DNA from: an uncultured Cedecea sp.
GTDB lineage: Bacteria > Pseudomonadota > Gammaproteobacteria > Enterobacterales > Enterobacteriaceae
Direction: 5' to 3'
Assembly (NCBI RefSeq): GCF_947498825.1
Contig: NZ_CANMLV010000028.1
Span: forward strand, 1-55,680
Length of the DNA: 55,680 nt
Within the stretch, counting starts at the first letter, position 1, and every line of letters begins with the position of its first letter. Positions 9,514-19,330 of the stretch are shown one piece after another. The notes under the pieces are model-generated. The model searched no databases, was not told the DNA's origin, and saw only the letters and a program-made list of their open reading frames with translations. The position numbers were made by a program, and so were the translations under genes.

Positions 9514-10205
9514 AAGAGGTTGGGGAAAAGCAAAGCGTACTGCCAGAATTAGACGATAGAACTATCGTTGACTATCTACAGCGTAACCCCGATTTCTTTA
9601 TGCGTAATGCTCAGCAAGTTGAAATGTTGCAAGTCCCGCACCCGATTCGGGGCACTGTTTCACTGGTGGAGTGGCACCTGGCACGCCAGCGTAACCACAT
9701 CAAAAGCCTTGAGGAGAATATTGGCCAGCTATTGAGCCAGGCTGAAGCCAATGAAGCCCTTTTTTGTCGCTTGCTACAACTCCAGGGGAATTTGGCATCT
9801 GCCTCGAGCCTGCAAGAAATGCTGGACAGGTTACAGCGTTGGGCCCGAAAAATTGGCCTCGCAGGTGCCAGTATTCGCCTGTTTACTGATAGCTGGCGTA
9901 TTGGTGCTCCCTCTGGTTTTATTCACTTAGGACTCAGCCGTCAGTCATTTGAACATTTACGTATTCAGAGATTAGGGGAACAGCAGCACTACCTTGGGCC
10001 GCTAAATGGTCCTGAATTATTGCTGCTTTTACCTGAGGCTAAAGCTGTGGGTTCCGTGGCGCTGTCACTGATGGGAGATGCGGGGGTTATCATTTTTAGT
10101 AGCCGTGACCCCAGGCACTATTATCAAGGGCAGGGAACCCGCTTGCTGGATGAACTGGCACTGATGCTACCAGAGTTACTTGAGCGTTGGGTTGAGCGGT
10201 TATGA
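9510..10205 (+). CDS. yigA: DUF484 family protein YigA
   Basis: A 231-residue cytoplasmic protein of the DUF484 family (E. coli YigA about 235). An N-terminal helical part with a predicted coiled coil (about residues 55-95) leads into a GAF-like domain. The function is unknown. It is lodged between dapF and xerC with four-base overlaps on both sides, so it is translated with the XerC recombinase; that neighbour is the best clue to its role, but I would not go further. Confidence 0.93.
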   Translation: MKEVGEKQSVLPELDDRTIVDYLQRNPDFFMRNAQQVEMLQVPHPIRGTVSLVEWHLARQRNHIKSLEENIGQLLSQAEANEALFCRLLQLQGNLASASSLQEMLDRLQRWARKIGLAGASIRLFTDSWRIGAPSGFIHLGLSRQSFEHLRIQRLGEQQHYLGPLNGPELLLLLPEAKAVGSVALSLMGDAGVIIFSSRDPRHYYQGQGTRLLDELALMLPELLERWVERL

Positions 10206-11110
10206 CTGACGTTTCTCCACTGCTACAGAGTGTCGAAGACTTTCTGCGTTATCTGAAGGTGGAGCGGCAACTGAGCCCATTGACCCGTCTCAATTATCAG
10301 CGGCAGTTAGCGGCAATTGTACAACTGGCCGACGAGATGAAACTCAGAAGCTGGGAACAGTGTGACGCTGCGATGGTGCGTTCTATTGCGGTACGGAGCC
10401 GAAAGGCAGGTTTACAGGCGTCAAGTCTGGCATTGCGTTTATCCGCTTTGCGTAGTTTCTTCGACTGGCAGATAGGCCAGGGCCTGTTGCTGGCAAACCC
10501 GGCAAAAGGGATCTCTACCCCGAAGACCAGCAGATTACTGCCGAAGAATATTGATGTTGATGATGTTAATCAGTTACTGAATATTGATATTAACGACCCG
10601 CTGGCGGTGCGCGATCGTGCGATGCTCGAAATAATGTATGGTGCCGGGCTGCGTCTGTCAGAGCTGGTGAATATGGATTGCCGTCATTTGGATCTTGCAA
10701 CGGGTGATGCCTGGGTCACAGGTAAGGGTAGTAAAGAACGCCGTATACCCGTTGGCCGTAGTGCGGTGAGCTGGGTTGAGCACTGGTTATTGCTGCGTGA
10801 ACTTTTTGGGCCCGATGATGACGCTTTATTCCTGGCAAAAACTGGTAAGCGAATATCTACTCGTAATGTCCAAAAACGTTTTGCAGAATGGGGAATTAAA
10901 CAGGGGCTTAATAGCCATGTTCATCCCCATAAACTACGTCACTCTTTTGCGACTCATATGCTTGAATCTAGCGGTGATCTGCGTGCAGTTCAGGAGCTAC
11001 TTGGTCATGCCAATCTCTCGACCACACAAATCTATACTCACCTCGACTTTCAACATTTGGCATCCATTTATGATTCCGCACATCCACGTGCGAAACGGGG
11101 TAAATCATAA
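10202..11110 (+). CDS. xerC: Tyrosine recombinase XerC
   Basis: A 302-residue site-specific recombinase (E. coli 298). With XerD it resolves chromosome dimers at dif under FtsK control. The N-terminal SAM-like core-binding domain covers about residues 8-95. The catalytic domain shows the whole active site: Arg in GAGLRLSE, Lys in GKGSKERR, His-x-x-Arg in [10 protein letters not shown], His in LGHANLST and the nucleophile in QIYTHL. Start and stop overlap yigA and yigB, so the dapF-yigA-xerC-yigB block is one tightly coupled operon. Confidence 0.98.
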   Translation: MTDVSPLLQSVEDFLRYLKVERQLSPLTRLNYQRQLAAIVQLADEMKLRSWEQCDAAMVRSIAVRSRKAGLQASSLALRLSALRSFFDWQIGQGLLLANPAKGISTPKTSRLLPKNIDVDDVNQLLNIDINDPLAVRDRAMLEIMYGAGLRLSELVNMDCRHLDLATGDAWVTGKGSKERRIPVGRSAVSWVEHWLLLRELFGPDDDALFLAKTGKRISTRNVQKRFAEWGIKQGLNSHVHPHKLRHSFATHMLESSGDLRAVQELLGHANLSTTQIYTHLDFQHLASIYDSAHPRAKRGKS

Positions 11111-11826
11111 TGCATTTTTACCGCCCACTGGAGCAGATATCTGCCCTGACTTTTGATCTGGACGATACTCTTTATGATAACCGTCCAGTCATCAAACGGA
11201 CGACCAAAGAACTGATGGCATTTGTGCAGGGTTATCACCGTCGGCTGAATAATTTTACCGAATCTGATTTTGAACGTTATCGCCAGGCATTGTTGCAAGA
11301 TGACCCTGAAATTTATCACGATGTGACGGAATGGCGGCGGCGCTCAATTGAGCTGGCAATGCTGGATATCGGACTCACGGCATCACAAGCCAGTGAGGGT
11401 GCCACCGGGGCGATGGCAAACTTTGCGCAATGGCGTAGCCGGATAGATATACCGCAGGAAACGCATGATACCCTGGCAAAACTTGCGGAAAAATGGCCCC
11501 TGGCTGCGATCACCAATGGTAATGCTGAGCCGCATCTGTTCGGGCTCGATCAATATTTTACCTTTATTTTGCGCGCCGGTCCTGACGGACGCTCTAAACC
11601 TTTCGCTGATATGTACCAATTGGCTGCAGAAAAGTTAAATCTCCCGCTGGAGCAGATTCTGCATGTAGGCGACGACCTGACGACGGATGTCGGTGGGGCG
11701 ATAGCCAGCGGTATGCAGGCATGCTGGATTAATCTTCGTGGTGGGGACTTAATGCAGATAAAGGATAGCCGTTTATTACCTCATCTCGAAATTTCACGGT
11801 TGGCATCCTTGAGTGCGCTGATATAA
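11110..11826 (+). CDS. yigB: HAD-family phosphatase YigB (FMN/5-amino-6-ribitylaminouracil phosphate)
   Basis: A 238-residue haloacid-dehalogenase phosphatase. Motif I is DLDDTLYDN (nucleophile and acid Asp 17 and 19), motif II the Thr of AITNGN, motif III the Lys in GRSKPFAD, and motif [11 protein letters not shown]. The E. coli enzyme dephosphorylates FMN and an intermediate of riboflavin synthesis. Its ATG shares one base with the xerC stop (TAATG). Confidence 0.93.
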   Translation: MHFYRPLEQISALTFDLDDTLYDNRPVIKRTTKELMAFVQGYHRRLNNFTESDFERYRQALLQDDPEIYHDVTEWRRRSIELAMLDIGLTASQASEGATGAMANFAQWRSRIDIPQETHDTLAKLAEKWPLAAITNGNAEPHLFGLDQYFTFILRAGPDGRSKPFADMYQLAAEKLNLPLEQILHVGDDLTTDVGGAIASGMQACWINLRGGDLMQIKDSRLLPHLEISRLASLSALI

Positions 11827-11835
11827 TCACCGTAA

Positions 11836-11855
11836 CTCTGTATAAAATACCAGGG
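11836..11855. promoter_or_regulatory. LexA (SOS) box upstream of uvrD
   Basis: CTG-TATAAAATAC-CAG (11838-11853) fits the SOS box core CTG-N10-CAG with an AT-rich centre. It lies about 100 bases before uvrD, as in E. coli, where uvrD is induced by DNA damage. Confidence 0.85.
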
Positions 11856-11952
11856 GTTGAGACTCGACAGCAATAAGCTGATAAGTATCTGTTGTCGACA
11901 CTTACCGGCCGGACTTGGCTAAATTTTTACAATCCCTTTAATGGCGGTGCCC

Positions 11953-14115
11953 ATGGACGTTTCTTACTTGCTTGATGGCCTTAATGATAAACAGCGTGAT
12001 GCAGTTGCCGCAACACGCAGCAATATGCTGGTCCTGGCCGGGGCTGGCAGTGGTAAGACTCGGGTTCTGGTGCATCGTATCGCCTGGTTGATTACCGTGG
12101 AACAGTGCTCGCCTTATTCGATTATGGCGGTGACTTTTACCAATAAAGCGGCGGCGGAGATGCGTCACCGTATTGGCCAGTTGATGGGCACCAGCCAAGG
12201 TGGAATGTGGGTCGGAACCTTCCATGGTCTGGCGCATCGACTGCTACGTGCCCACCATATGGATGCCCGATTACCGCAGGACTTCCAGATCCTCGATAGC
12301 GAAGATCAGCTTCGTTTGCTTAAGCGGCTTATCAAGGCGATGAATCTTGATGAAAAGCAATGGCCGGCACGTCAGGCAATGTGGTACATCAACGGCAAAA
12401 AAGATGAGGGCTTACGTCCCCAGCATATCGAAAGTTATGGTAATCCGGTTGAGCAAACCTGGCTAAAAATCTACCAGGGCTATCAGGAAGCTTGTGACAG
12501 AGCCGGGCTGGTGGATTTCGCCGAACTGTTACTTCGCGCCCATGAACTCTGGCTCAATAAACCACATATCCTTAATCATTATCGCGAACGCTTTACCAAT
12601 ATCCTGGTGGATGAATTCCAGGATACCAACAATATTCAGTATGCGTGGATCCGCTTGCTGGCAGGTGAAAGCGGTAAGGTGATGATCGTCGGCGATGACG
12701 ACCAGTCGATTTATGGCTGGCGCGGTGCGCAGGTTGAAAATATTCAGCGCTTCCTGAATGATTTTCCTGGTGCCCAGACTATCCGGCTGGAGCAAAACTA
12801 CCGTTCTACCAATACCATCTTAAGTGCAGCTAACGCTCTGATTGCTAATAATGCCGGTCGTTTGGGTAAAGAACTCTGGACCGAAGGTGGTGAAGGTGAG
12901 CCGATTTCGCTGTACTGCGCGTTCAATGAACTGGACGAAGCGCGTTTTGTGGTTAACCGCATTAAAACCTGGCAAGAGCAAGGGGGAGCACTGGAGAAAT
13001 GCGCCATTCTCTATCGCAGTAATGCCCAGTCTCGCGTGCTGGAAGAGGCGTTACTCCAGGCGGCTATGCCCTACCGTATTTACGGTGGAATGCGCTTCTT
13101 TGAGCGTCAGGAAATTAAAGATGCGCTCTCTTACCTGCGTTTAATGGCGAATCGCAACGATGATGCAGGATTTGAGCGTGTCGTGAATACGCCTCCTCGT
13201 GGCATTGGCGATCGCACGCTTGATGTGGTGCGGCAAACGGCCAGAGACCGACAGCTTACGATGTGGCAAGCCTCAAGAGCGTTGCTTCAGGAGAAGGCTC
13301 TCGCAGGGCGTGCTGCTTCAGCACTCCAGCGTTTTATTGAACTGATTGATGCTTTAGCCCACGAAACGGCTGAGATGCCTTTGCATGTTCAAACTGACAA
13401 AGTGATTAAAGATTCCGGCCTGTTTATGATGTATGAGCAGGAAAAAGGTGAAAAAGGTCAGACCCGAGTTGAAAACCTCGAGGAGCTGGTCACCGCAACC
13501 CGGCAATTTAGCTATCAGGATGAAGATCAAGATCTGATGCCATTACAGGCGTTTCTTTCCCATGCGGCGCTAGAAGCCGGGGAAGGTCAGGCTGATACCT
13601 GGCAGGATGCGGTTCAACTGATGACCCTGCATTCAGCAAAAGGGCTTGAGTTCCCACAAGTGTTTATCGTTGGTATAGAAGAGGGCATGTTCCCGAGCCA
13701 AATGTCATTGGATGAAGGTGGCAGGCTGGAAGAAGAGCGCCGCCTGGCTTACGTAGGTGTGACCAGGGCAATGCAAAAACTGACCCTTACCTATGCCGAA
13801 ACGCGGCGCTTATACGGTAAAGAAGTCTATCATCGACCTTCACGATTTATCGGTGAGTTGCCAGAACATTGCGTTGAAGAAGTGCGGTTACGGGCGAGTG
13901 TCAGCCGTCCGGTTAGCCATCAACGTATGGGTACCCCTATTTCCAGTAATGATTCAGGTTTTAGCCTTGGCCAGCGTGTGCGTCATCCTAAGTTTGGTGA
14001 GGGGACAGTGGTTAATCTTGAAGGGAGCGGTGAACATAGCCGAGTTCAAATTGCTTTTCCAGGGCAGGGGATCAAGTGGCTGGTAGCGGCTTATGCCAGA
14101 CTGGAAACTGTCTAA
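11953..14115 (+). CDS. uvrD: DNA helicase II UvrD
   Basis: A 720-residue superfamily 1A 3'-5' helicase, the same length as in E. coli. It removes the cut strand in nucleotide excision and mismatch repair and strips RecA filaments. Walker A is GAGSGKT with Lys35; further motifs are FTNKAAAEMR (Ia), LVDEFQDTN (II), GDDDQSIYGWRGA (III), LEQNYRS (IV), TLHSAKGLEF (V) and VGVTRAMQKL (VI). The C terminus carries the Tudor-like RNA-polymerase-binding fold (QRVRHPKFGEG onward). I start at ATG 11953 (MDVSYLL); an ATG at 11941 adds four residues not typical of the family. Confidence 0.97.
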   Translation: MDVSYLLDGLNDKQRDAVAATRSNMLVLAGAGSGKTRVLVHRIAWLITVEQCSPYSIMAVTFTNKAAAEMRHRIGQLMGTSQGGMWVGTFHGLAHRLLRAHHMDARLPQDFQILDSEDQLRLLKRLIKAMNLDEKQWPARQAMWYINGKKDEGLRPQHIESYGNPVEQTWLKIYQGYQEACDRAGLVDFAELLLRAHELWLNKPHILNHYRERFTNILVDEFQDTNNIQYAWIRLLAGESGKVMIVGDDDQSIYGWRGAQVENIQRFLNDFPGAQTIRLEQNYRSTNTILSAANALIANNAGRLGKELWTEGGEGEPISLYCAFNELDEARFVVNRIKTWQEQGGALEKCAILYRSNAQSRVLEEALLQAAMPYRIYGGMRFFERQEIKDALSYLRLMANRNDDAGFERVVNTPPRGIGDRTLDVVRQTARDRQLTMWQASRALLQEKALAGRAASALQRFIELIDALAHETAEMPLHVQTDKVIKDSGLFMMYEQEKGEKGQTRVENLEELVTATRQFSYQDEDQDLMPLQAFLSHAALEAGEGQADTWQDAVQLMTLHSAKGLEFPQVFIVGIEEGMFPSQMSLDEGGRLEEERRLAYVGVTRAMQKLTLTYAETRRLYGKEVYHRPSRFIGELPEHCVEEVRLRASVSRPVSHQRMGTPISSNDSGFSLGQRVRHPKFGEGTVVNLEGSGEHSRVQIAFPGQGIKWLVAAYARLETV

Positions 14116-14202
14116 CCATCAGATAAATAATATCATTATTATTGATATCATATCTTGATGACAGCAGTATGATAGTGCTCTTGAGCGGTATCATACTGTC
14201 TG

Positions 14203-14231
14203 TTGACGCTTTATTTTTGCTCGCGTAACAT
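14203..14231 (+). promoter_or_regulatory. Probable sigma70 promoter of corA
   Basis: TTGACG (14203-14208), a 17-base spacer and TAACAT (14226-14231). It lies about 240 bases upstream of the corA start codon, which leaves a long leader. Just upstream, CAGTATGATA (14165-14174) and TATCATACTG (14189-14198) form a perfect inverted repeat that may end uvrD transcription or bind a regulator. Confidence 0.6.
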
Positions 14232-14334
14232 GCGGGCATTATTACGCTAACGGGATACTCACCTTGGACACACCCAGTAGATACTGGCTCAATGACCTGC
14301 CATCAAGGTTCAACTTCTAAGGCTATCCTCTGAT

Positions 14335-14359
14335 ACTGATAACCTTTGTGGTTGTCAGT
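14335..14359 (+). promoter_or_regulatory. Strong hairpin in the corA mRNA leader
   Basis: Arms ACTGATAACC and GGTTGTCAGT pair over ten bases with one G-T pair and a five-base loop. It lies in the long leader of corA. In Salmonella the corA leader controls Rho-dependent termination through alternative structures and a short ORF. A 13-codon ATG frame at 14292-14333 lies just before the hairpin here but lacks a clear ribosome site, so the parallel is only suggestive. Confidence 0.5.
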
Positions 14360-14469
14360 GATATCTTTTCCATTTGAGTCAGATTGTTGAATGGTCTGAA
14401 CCCTCTGTGGTTTCTAAATGTGTGCCAAGTGAACTGTCCCTGATATTTTTTGTATTGGGAGTCACGGTC

Positions 14470-15420
14470 ATGCTAAGCGCATTTCAACTGGAAGAGAATC
14501 GCCTGTGTCGTATTGAACTGGATGAAAATGAGAACCTGTCCGATTCACTCTGGGTTGATTTGGTTGAACCGGAAGAGAGCGAGCGAGATCGCGTTCAGCT
14601 AGAGCTTGGCCAGAGCCTGGCGACTCGACCAGAGCTTGAAGATATCGAATCCTCAGCCCGTTTCTTTGAAGATGAAGATGGTCTGCACATTCACTCCTTT
14701 TTCTTTTTTGAAGACGCTGAAGACCATGCGGGTAACAGCACCGTCGCTTTTACTATTCGTGAAGGTCGGCTATATACCTTACGTGAACGTGAGCTGCCCG
14801 CTTTTCGTCTCTATCGTATGCGTGCCCGTAAACAGTCAATGGTGGATGGAAATCCTTTTGAACTGTTACTTGATCTGTTTGAAACCAAAATTGAACAACT
14901 GGCTGATGAAATAGAAAATATCTATAGCGACCTGGAGAAGCTAAGCCGTGTCATCATGGAAGGCCGCCAAGGCGCTGAGTATGATGCGGCGCTTTCAACT
15001 TTGGCCGAACAAGAAGATATCGGCTGGAAAGTCCGCCTGTGTTTGATGGATACCCAGCGAGCGCTGAACTTTCTGTTACGCAAAGCGCGCTTACCAGTTA
15101 GCCAGCTGGAACAGGCTCGAGAAATTTTACGAGATATCGAGTCTCTGCTCCCCCATAACGAATCTCTGTTCCAAAAGGTGAACTTCCTGATGCAGGCAGC
15201 AATGGGATTTATCAGTATTGAGCAAAACCGCATCATTAAGATCTTTTCCGTGGTGTCGGTTGTCTTCCTGCCACCGACGCTGGTGGCATCCAGCTATGGT
15301 ATGAACTTTGAATTTATGCCGGAACTGACCTGGAGCTTTGGTTATCCCTCAGCGATTATCCTGATGATGTTGGCGGGACTGGCGCCTTATCTTTACTTTA
15401 AACGGCGTAACTGGTTATAA
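14470..15420 (+). CDS. corA: Magnesium/cobalt/nickel channel CorA
   Basis: A 316-residue protein, equal to E. coli CorA, forming a pentameric inner-membrane Mg2+ channel that also passes Co2+ and Ni2+. The cytoplasmic funnel domain (about 1-250) is followed by two membrane segments; the first ends in the selectivity signature [11 protein letters not shown] (GMN at about residues 277-279), and the second precedes the basic tail KRRNWL. I chose ATG 14470 ([10 protein letters not shown]), which matches the family; an in-frame ATG at 14374 would add 32 unconserved residues. Confidence 0.97.
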   Translation: MLSAFQLEENRLCRIELDENENLSDSLWVDLVEPEESERDRVQLELGQSLATRPELEDIESSARFFEDEDGLHIHSFFFFEDAEDHAGNSTVAFTIREGRLYTLRERELPAFRLYRMRARKQSMVDGNPFELLLDLFETKIEQLADEIENIYSDLEKLSRVIMEGRQGAEYDAALSTLAEQEDIGWKVRLCLMDTQRALNFLLRKARLPVSQLEQAREILRDIESLLPHNESLFQKVNFLMQAAMGFISIEQNRIIKIFSVVSVVFLPPTLVASSYGMNFEFMPELTWSFGYPSAIILMMLAGLAPYLYFKRRNWL

Positions 15421-15430
15421 AAATAATGAC

Positions 15431-15458
15431 AAAGTTCTGGCTTATCGGTCAGAACTTT
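15431..15458 (+). terminator. Possible terminator of corA
   Basis: Perfect nine-base arms AAAGTTCTG (15431-15439) and CAGAACTTT (15450-15458) start ten bases after the corA stop. There is no long T tract, so termination is likely but not certain. Confidence 0.5.
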
Positions 15459-15502
15459 AAGTTAATGATGAAATAATTGAAATTTATTATTAACTATTCA
15501 GA

Positions 15503-15613
15503 GGTCATTCTCCCCTGGTTGATATTACGGTCATACCTGACGAAGAGGTCATGGAGCACCGACGTATGGCCGCCCTGACGCTGCTGCAGAAACATATTTA
15601 TCACAGAGAACTG
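15503..15613 (+). pseudogene. Relic of an Rpn (YhgA-like, PDDEXK) recombination-promoting nuclease
   Basis: Reading 15503-15613 gives an open frame of 37 codons that includes PLVDITVIPDEEVMEH and RRMAALTLLQKHIYHREL. This lines up from memory with the segment of RpnA around PLIDVTVMPDDEIMQHRRMA and IQKHIRQRDL. Nothing before or after it continues the family, and no start codon or ribosome site fits, so it is a fragment of a once larger gene (about 300 residues in intact members). It lies in the 261 bases between corA and rarD. Rpn genes spread horizontally and often decay. Confidence 0.75.
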
Positions 15614-15681
15614 TCAGTCCGCTGGATAATCCGACGCCCCTGTTGCTGACAGAGGCATGCCAGGATTGCTATCCAGACCCG

Positions 15682-16593
15682 CTAACTCAGTTGAGCTTTA
15701 AGCGCTTTCCGCGCCCGACGCTGAGTATAGATAGCATCGGTAATAAACAGTATCAGCGCAACCCAGATAAACCCAAATGTTACCAGTTTATCTTGGGTAA
15801 CCACTTCGCCATATAGCAGGGTAGCCAGCAAAAATATCAGAATCGGACCACTGTAGAGAAAGAAACCGAGCGTTGAGAGACGCAGGCGATTTGCTGCTGC
15901 GGTGAAACAGAGCAACGGTACAGTGGTAATCACCCCTGCAAATATCAGTAACAGGTTCAGTAACCAGCTATTTGCGGTCATATCGCTGGTAGGGCTATCA
16001 GCGATAGCAAACAGATAAATAGAGGCGACAGGAAGCAGCCATAGGGTTTCTATCAGCATCCCAGCCTGAGCATCGACACCAATTTTTTTACGCAGCAAAC
16101 TGTAAAAAGAGAAACTAAATGCAAGGCCCAGAGCAATAATCGGCAGTGAACCAAAAGTCCAGAGCTGAACCAGAACACCCGTCATAGCTAGCAATAGTGC
16201 AGCCCACTGCATCACCCTGAAACGTTCACCGAGAAAAATGATCCCCAGTAGTACACTGACCAGTGGATTAATAAAATATCCCAGACTGGCTTCAAGTAAG
16301 TGATTGTTATTGACCGCCCAGATATAAAGCAACCAGTTAGAACCGATTAAAGAGGCCGTTAGCGCGAGAGCAAGAATTTTTTTGGGATGCCGACAAACCT
16401 GTTTCACTGCCGGCCATAAACGGTAAAGGCTCAGGAGAATGACCATAAAAAAGAATGACCAGACGACACGATGAGTCAGGATCTCAAGGGCCGGAACCTG
16501 CTGAATAAATTTGAAGTAAACCGGAGCCAGCCCCCAGATAAGACAAGCAAAAAGCGCCAGCAATACACCCTTGCGGGTCTCTGTAGAATTCAT
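15682..16593 (-). CDS. rarD: EamA-family transporter RarD
   Basis: A 303-residue inner-membrane protein with ten predicted membrane segments in two EamA halves. RarD was named for chloramphenicol sensitivity effects, but its substrate is not established. Conserved stretches such as GLAPVYFKFI, EILTHRVVWSF, SLGYFINPLVSVLLG and LSTLGFFLYSGPILIFLLA match E. coli RarD (296 residues). It is monocistronic, 91 bases from yigI, on the same strand. Confidence 0.94.
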   Translation of the reverse strand: MNSTETRKGVLLALFACLIWGLAPVYFKFIQQVPALEILTHRVVWSFFFMVILLSLYRLWPAVKQVCRHPKKILALALTASLIGSNWLLYIWAVNNNHLLEASLGYFINPLVSVLLGIIFLGERFRVMQWAALLLAMTGVLVQLWTFGSLPIIALGLAFSFSFYSLLRKKIGVDAQAGMLIETLWLLPVASIYLFAIADSPTSDMTANSWLLNLLLIFAGVITTVPLLCFTAAANRLRLSTLGFFLYSGPILIFLLATLLYGEVVTQDKLVTFGFIWVALILFITDAIYTQRRARKALKAQLS

Positions 16594-16684
16594 GGAAACT
16601 CGTTAACGAACTATAAATAGGCTGGTAATAGTAACATGCTTTATCTCTGTAAAACCTATTAACAAATTACTCATCTCTGGTCTG

Positions 16685-17155
16685 TTAACCTACCATATAG
16701 GTTGCGGTGGCACTGGCGATATAAACCTGGTCCTGGTTATGAAGCTCAACCCGGGCAACCGCAACTTTATTGCCGGCGCGTAACAATTTGCTGGTGGCGG
16801 TAAAGCGCTCCCCACGGCCCGGACGTAAGTAATCGACGCGTAAATCAATGGTCCCCATTTTAGAAAGTCGCTGGCGTAGCGCCTCTTCAGTAATGGTTTC
16901 ATGGCGGGTGAGAGTACTGCCGACGCAAACTAACCCGGCGGCAACATCGAGGGCAGAAGCAATAACCCCGCCGTGTAAAATACTTTGTGCCCAGTTTCCG
17001 ACCATCATGGGTTGATTATTAAAACTTAACTGAGCAAAATCTTTTTCGTAGCATTCGAGTTCAAGACCCAAAGCACGGTTAAATGGCATCTGGTAAACAA
17101 AAATATCACCCACCAACTTAAGGACATCCTCGTTGGTCAAGATTATCTGCGACAT
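16685..17155 (-). CDS. yigI: Hotdog-fold thioesterase YigI (PaaI family)
   Basis: A 156-residue hotdog-fold protein (E. coli 155). The key active-site stretch [17 protein letters not shown] (around residues 62-78) is intact, as are [14 protein letters not shown] and VARVELHN. E. coli YigI hydrolyses medium- and long-chain acyl-CoA. AAGGA lies seven bases before the ATG. In E. coli and Yersinia the next gene is pldA; here it is missing and recQ follows divergently. Confidence 0.95.
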   Translation of the reverse strand: MSQIILTNEDVLKLVGDIFVYQMPFNRALGLELECYEKDFAQLSFNNQPMMVGNWAQSILHGGVIASALDVAAGLVCVGSTLTRHETITEEALRQRLSKMGTIDLRVDYLRPGRGERFTATSKLLRAGNKVAVARVELHNQDQVYIASATATYMVG

Positions 17156-17443
17156 GGTTTATTCCTTTAACAAAAACCATTGTTAAATAATTGTTTGTTT
17201 TTGGTTTGTCAATTATTGCTGGCATTTTTGTCGCGGTAAGCACTATTGATGATAAGAAAATCAACCAATCCGTTGTGCTGCAGCAGGCAGATAACAGTGA
17301 GTAATTTGCGATGAATTACCTGCCAATGAAAATTTTAACCAGACACTGATTCCTGTAGGCGTTATGCTTACCCCCTTTTGAGGCATTGCCGTTTTATCAG
17401 CACCGCTGAAAACCGTGCCAGCTTTTTTGTACACGAGGATATT

Positions 17444-19273
17444 GTGACACAGGCGGATGTAATCGATCAGGCGTCGCTGGCGAAGCAGGTTTTGCAGGAA
17501 ACCTTTGGCTACCAGCAATTCCGACCGGGCCAAGAAACCATTATTAATACGGTGCTGGAAGGACGCGATTGCTTAGTGGTCATGCCTACTGGTGGTGGTA
17601 AATCGCTGTGTTATCAAATACCGGCGCTGGTTTTAGATGGCTTAACCGTTGTGGTCTCGCCGTTGATATCGTTGATGAAAGATCAAGTCGATCAGCTATT
17701 GGCGAATGGTGTGTCTGCGGCTTGCCTGAACTCGACCCAAACACGTGAGCAACAGATTGAGGTGATGACCGGCTGCCGTACCGGCAATATTCGCTTACTG
17801 TATATCGCTCCTGAACGTCTGATGATGGATAACTTTATTGACCATCTCAGCCGCTGGCAACTCGCGATGGTGGCAGTTGACGAAGCACATTGTATTTCTC
17901 AGTGGGGGCACGACTTCCGTCCGGAATATGCCGCGCTGGGGCAGTTACGCCAGCATCTTCCGGATGTCCCTTTTATTGCTTTAACCGCAACGGCAGATGA
18001 GACAACTCGGCTTGATATTGTTCGTCTGCTGGGTCTACAAAACCCATTAATTCAAATCAGCAGTTTTGACAGGCCTAATATTCGTTACATGCTGATGGAG
18101 AAGTTTAAACCTCTCGATCAGCTGATGCGTTATATCCAGCAGCAAAGCGGTAAGCCGGGTATTATCTACTGTAATAGCCGGGCTAAAGTAGAAGACATTG
18201 CTGCGCGTTTGCAAAGTAAAGGTATTAGCGCAGGTGCCTATCATGCGGGGCTGGAGCACCAATTACGTAGTGAAGTGCAGGAAAAATTTCAGCGTGACGA
18301 CCTGCAAGTTGTCGTGGCAACCGTAGCATTTGGTATGGGCATTAATAAGCCTAACGTTCGTTTTGTCACCCATTTCGATATTCCGCGTAATATCGAGTCT
18401 TATTATCAGGAAACAGGGCGAGCAGGTCGTGACGGCCTGCCTGCAGAAGCAATGCTGTTTTACGATCCGGCAGATATGGCCTGGCTGAGAAAGTGTCTGG
18501 ATGAGAAACCTGTAGGTCAGTTGCAGGATATTGAGCGTCATAAACTGAATGCTATGGGTGCCTTTGCCGAAGCCCAAACCTGTCGCCGTCTGGTGTTACT
18601 GAACTACTTCGGTGAAGGGCGACAACAAGCCTGTGGAAACTGTGATATCTGCCTGGATCCACCGAGGCGCTATGATGGTCTGGTAGAGGCTCAAAAAGCC
18701 CTGTCCTGTATTTATCGCGTTGGTCAGCGTTTTGGTATGGGATATATCGTTGAAGTGCTGCGTGGCGCTAATAATCAGCGTATCCGTGACTTCGGCCATG
18801 ACAAACTGAAAATCTATGGTGAAGGACGTAACCAAACCACCGAACACTGGGTGAGTGTGATCCGTCAGTTGATTCATCTGGGTGTCGTGACACAAAATAT
18901 TGCCCAGCATTCAGCACTACAACTGACCGAAGCTGCCAGACCCTATTTACGTGGTGAAATACCCTTGATGCTGGCTGTTCCTCGTATCGTGGTTTTGAAA
19001 GCTCGCTCCAGTCAGAAAACCTTAGGTGGCAATTATGATCGTAAGCTGTTTGCCAAGTTGCGTAAGCTACGTAAGTCGATTGCGGATGAGGAAAACATTC
19101 CACCTTATGTCGTCTTCAACGATGCCACTCTGGTTGAAATGTCAGAGCAGATGCCGATTTCAGCCTCTTCAATGTTAGGAATTAATGGCATAGGAAGCCG
19201 AAAGCTAGAACGTTTCGGACAACCCTTTATGGCGCTGATTCGCCGGCATCTTGATGGTATTGAAGAGGACTAA
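17444..19273 (+). CDS. recQ: ATP-dependent DNA helicase RecQ, GTG start
   Basis: A 609-residue 3'-5' helicase, equal to E. coli RecQ. Walker A is MPTGGGKS, the DEAH box is VDEAHCISQWGHDFRPEY, and the aromatic-rich loop follows it. The RecQ-Ct zinc site uses the Cys of QTCRR and the cluster CGNCDIC; a winged helix and the C-terminal HRDC domain (about 525-603) follow. I start at GTG 17444 (VTQADVIDQ) with GAGGA four bases before it, giving the family length; the longer frame from 17378 adds 22 residues not found in the family. The 288 bases upstream hold no trace of pldA that I can see. Confidence 0.96.
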   Translation: MTQADVIDQASLAKQVLQETFGYQQFRPGQETIINTVLEGRDCLVVMPTGGGKSLCYQIPALVLDGLTVVVSPLISLMKDQVDQLLANGVSAACLNSTQTREQQIEVMTGCRTGNIRLLYIAPERLMMDNFIDHLSRWQLAMVAVDEAHCISQWGHDFRPEYAALGQLRQHLPDVPFIALTATADETTRLDIVRLLGLQNPLIQISSFDRPNIRYMLMEKFKPLDQLMRYIQQQSGKPGIIYCNSRAKVEDIAARLQSKGISAGAYHAGLEHQLRSEVQEKFQRDDLQVVVATVAFGMGINKPNVRFVTHFDIPRNIESYYQETGRAGRDGLPAEAMLFYDPADMAWLRKCLDEKPVGQLQDIERHKLNAMGAFAEAQTCRRLVLLNYFGEGRQQACGNCDICLDPPRRYDGLVEAQKALSCIYRVGQRFGMGYIVEVLRGANNQRIRDFGHDKLKIYGEGRNQTTEHWVSVIRQLIHLGVVTQNIAQHSALQLTEAARPYLRGEIPLMLAVPRIVVLKARSSQKTLGGNYDRKLFAKLRKLRKSIADEENIPPYVVFNDATLVEMSEQMPISASSMLGINGIGSRKLERFGQPFMALIRRHLDGIEED

Positions 19274-19330
19274 GAGAAGGGTAAGAGATAAACACTCAAA
19301 TCTTACCCTCGTCTCCAGACATTCCTGCCA

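Noticed and set aside
11938-12237. 99-codon minus-strand frame inside uvrD
   Set aside because: Antisense shadow of a highly conserved gene, with no sequence of its own that I recognise.
14165-14198. CAGTATGATA/TATCATACTG palindrome after uvrD as a terminator
   Set aside because: The arms are AT-rich, the loop is 14 bases and no T tract follows at once, so I mention it with the corA promoter but do not call a terminator.
14374-14469. 32-residue N-terminal extension of CorA
   Set aside because: The family begins at MLSAFQLE (14470), and the extension is leader DNA in an accidentally open frame.
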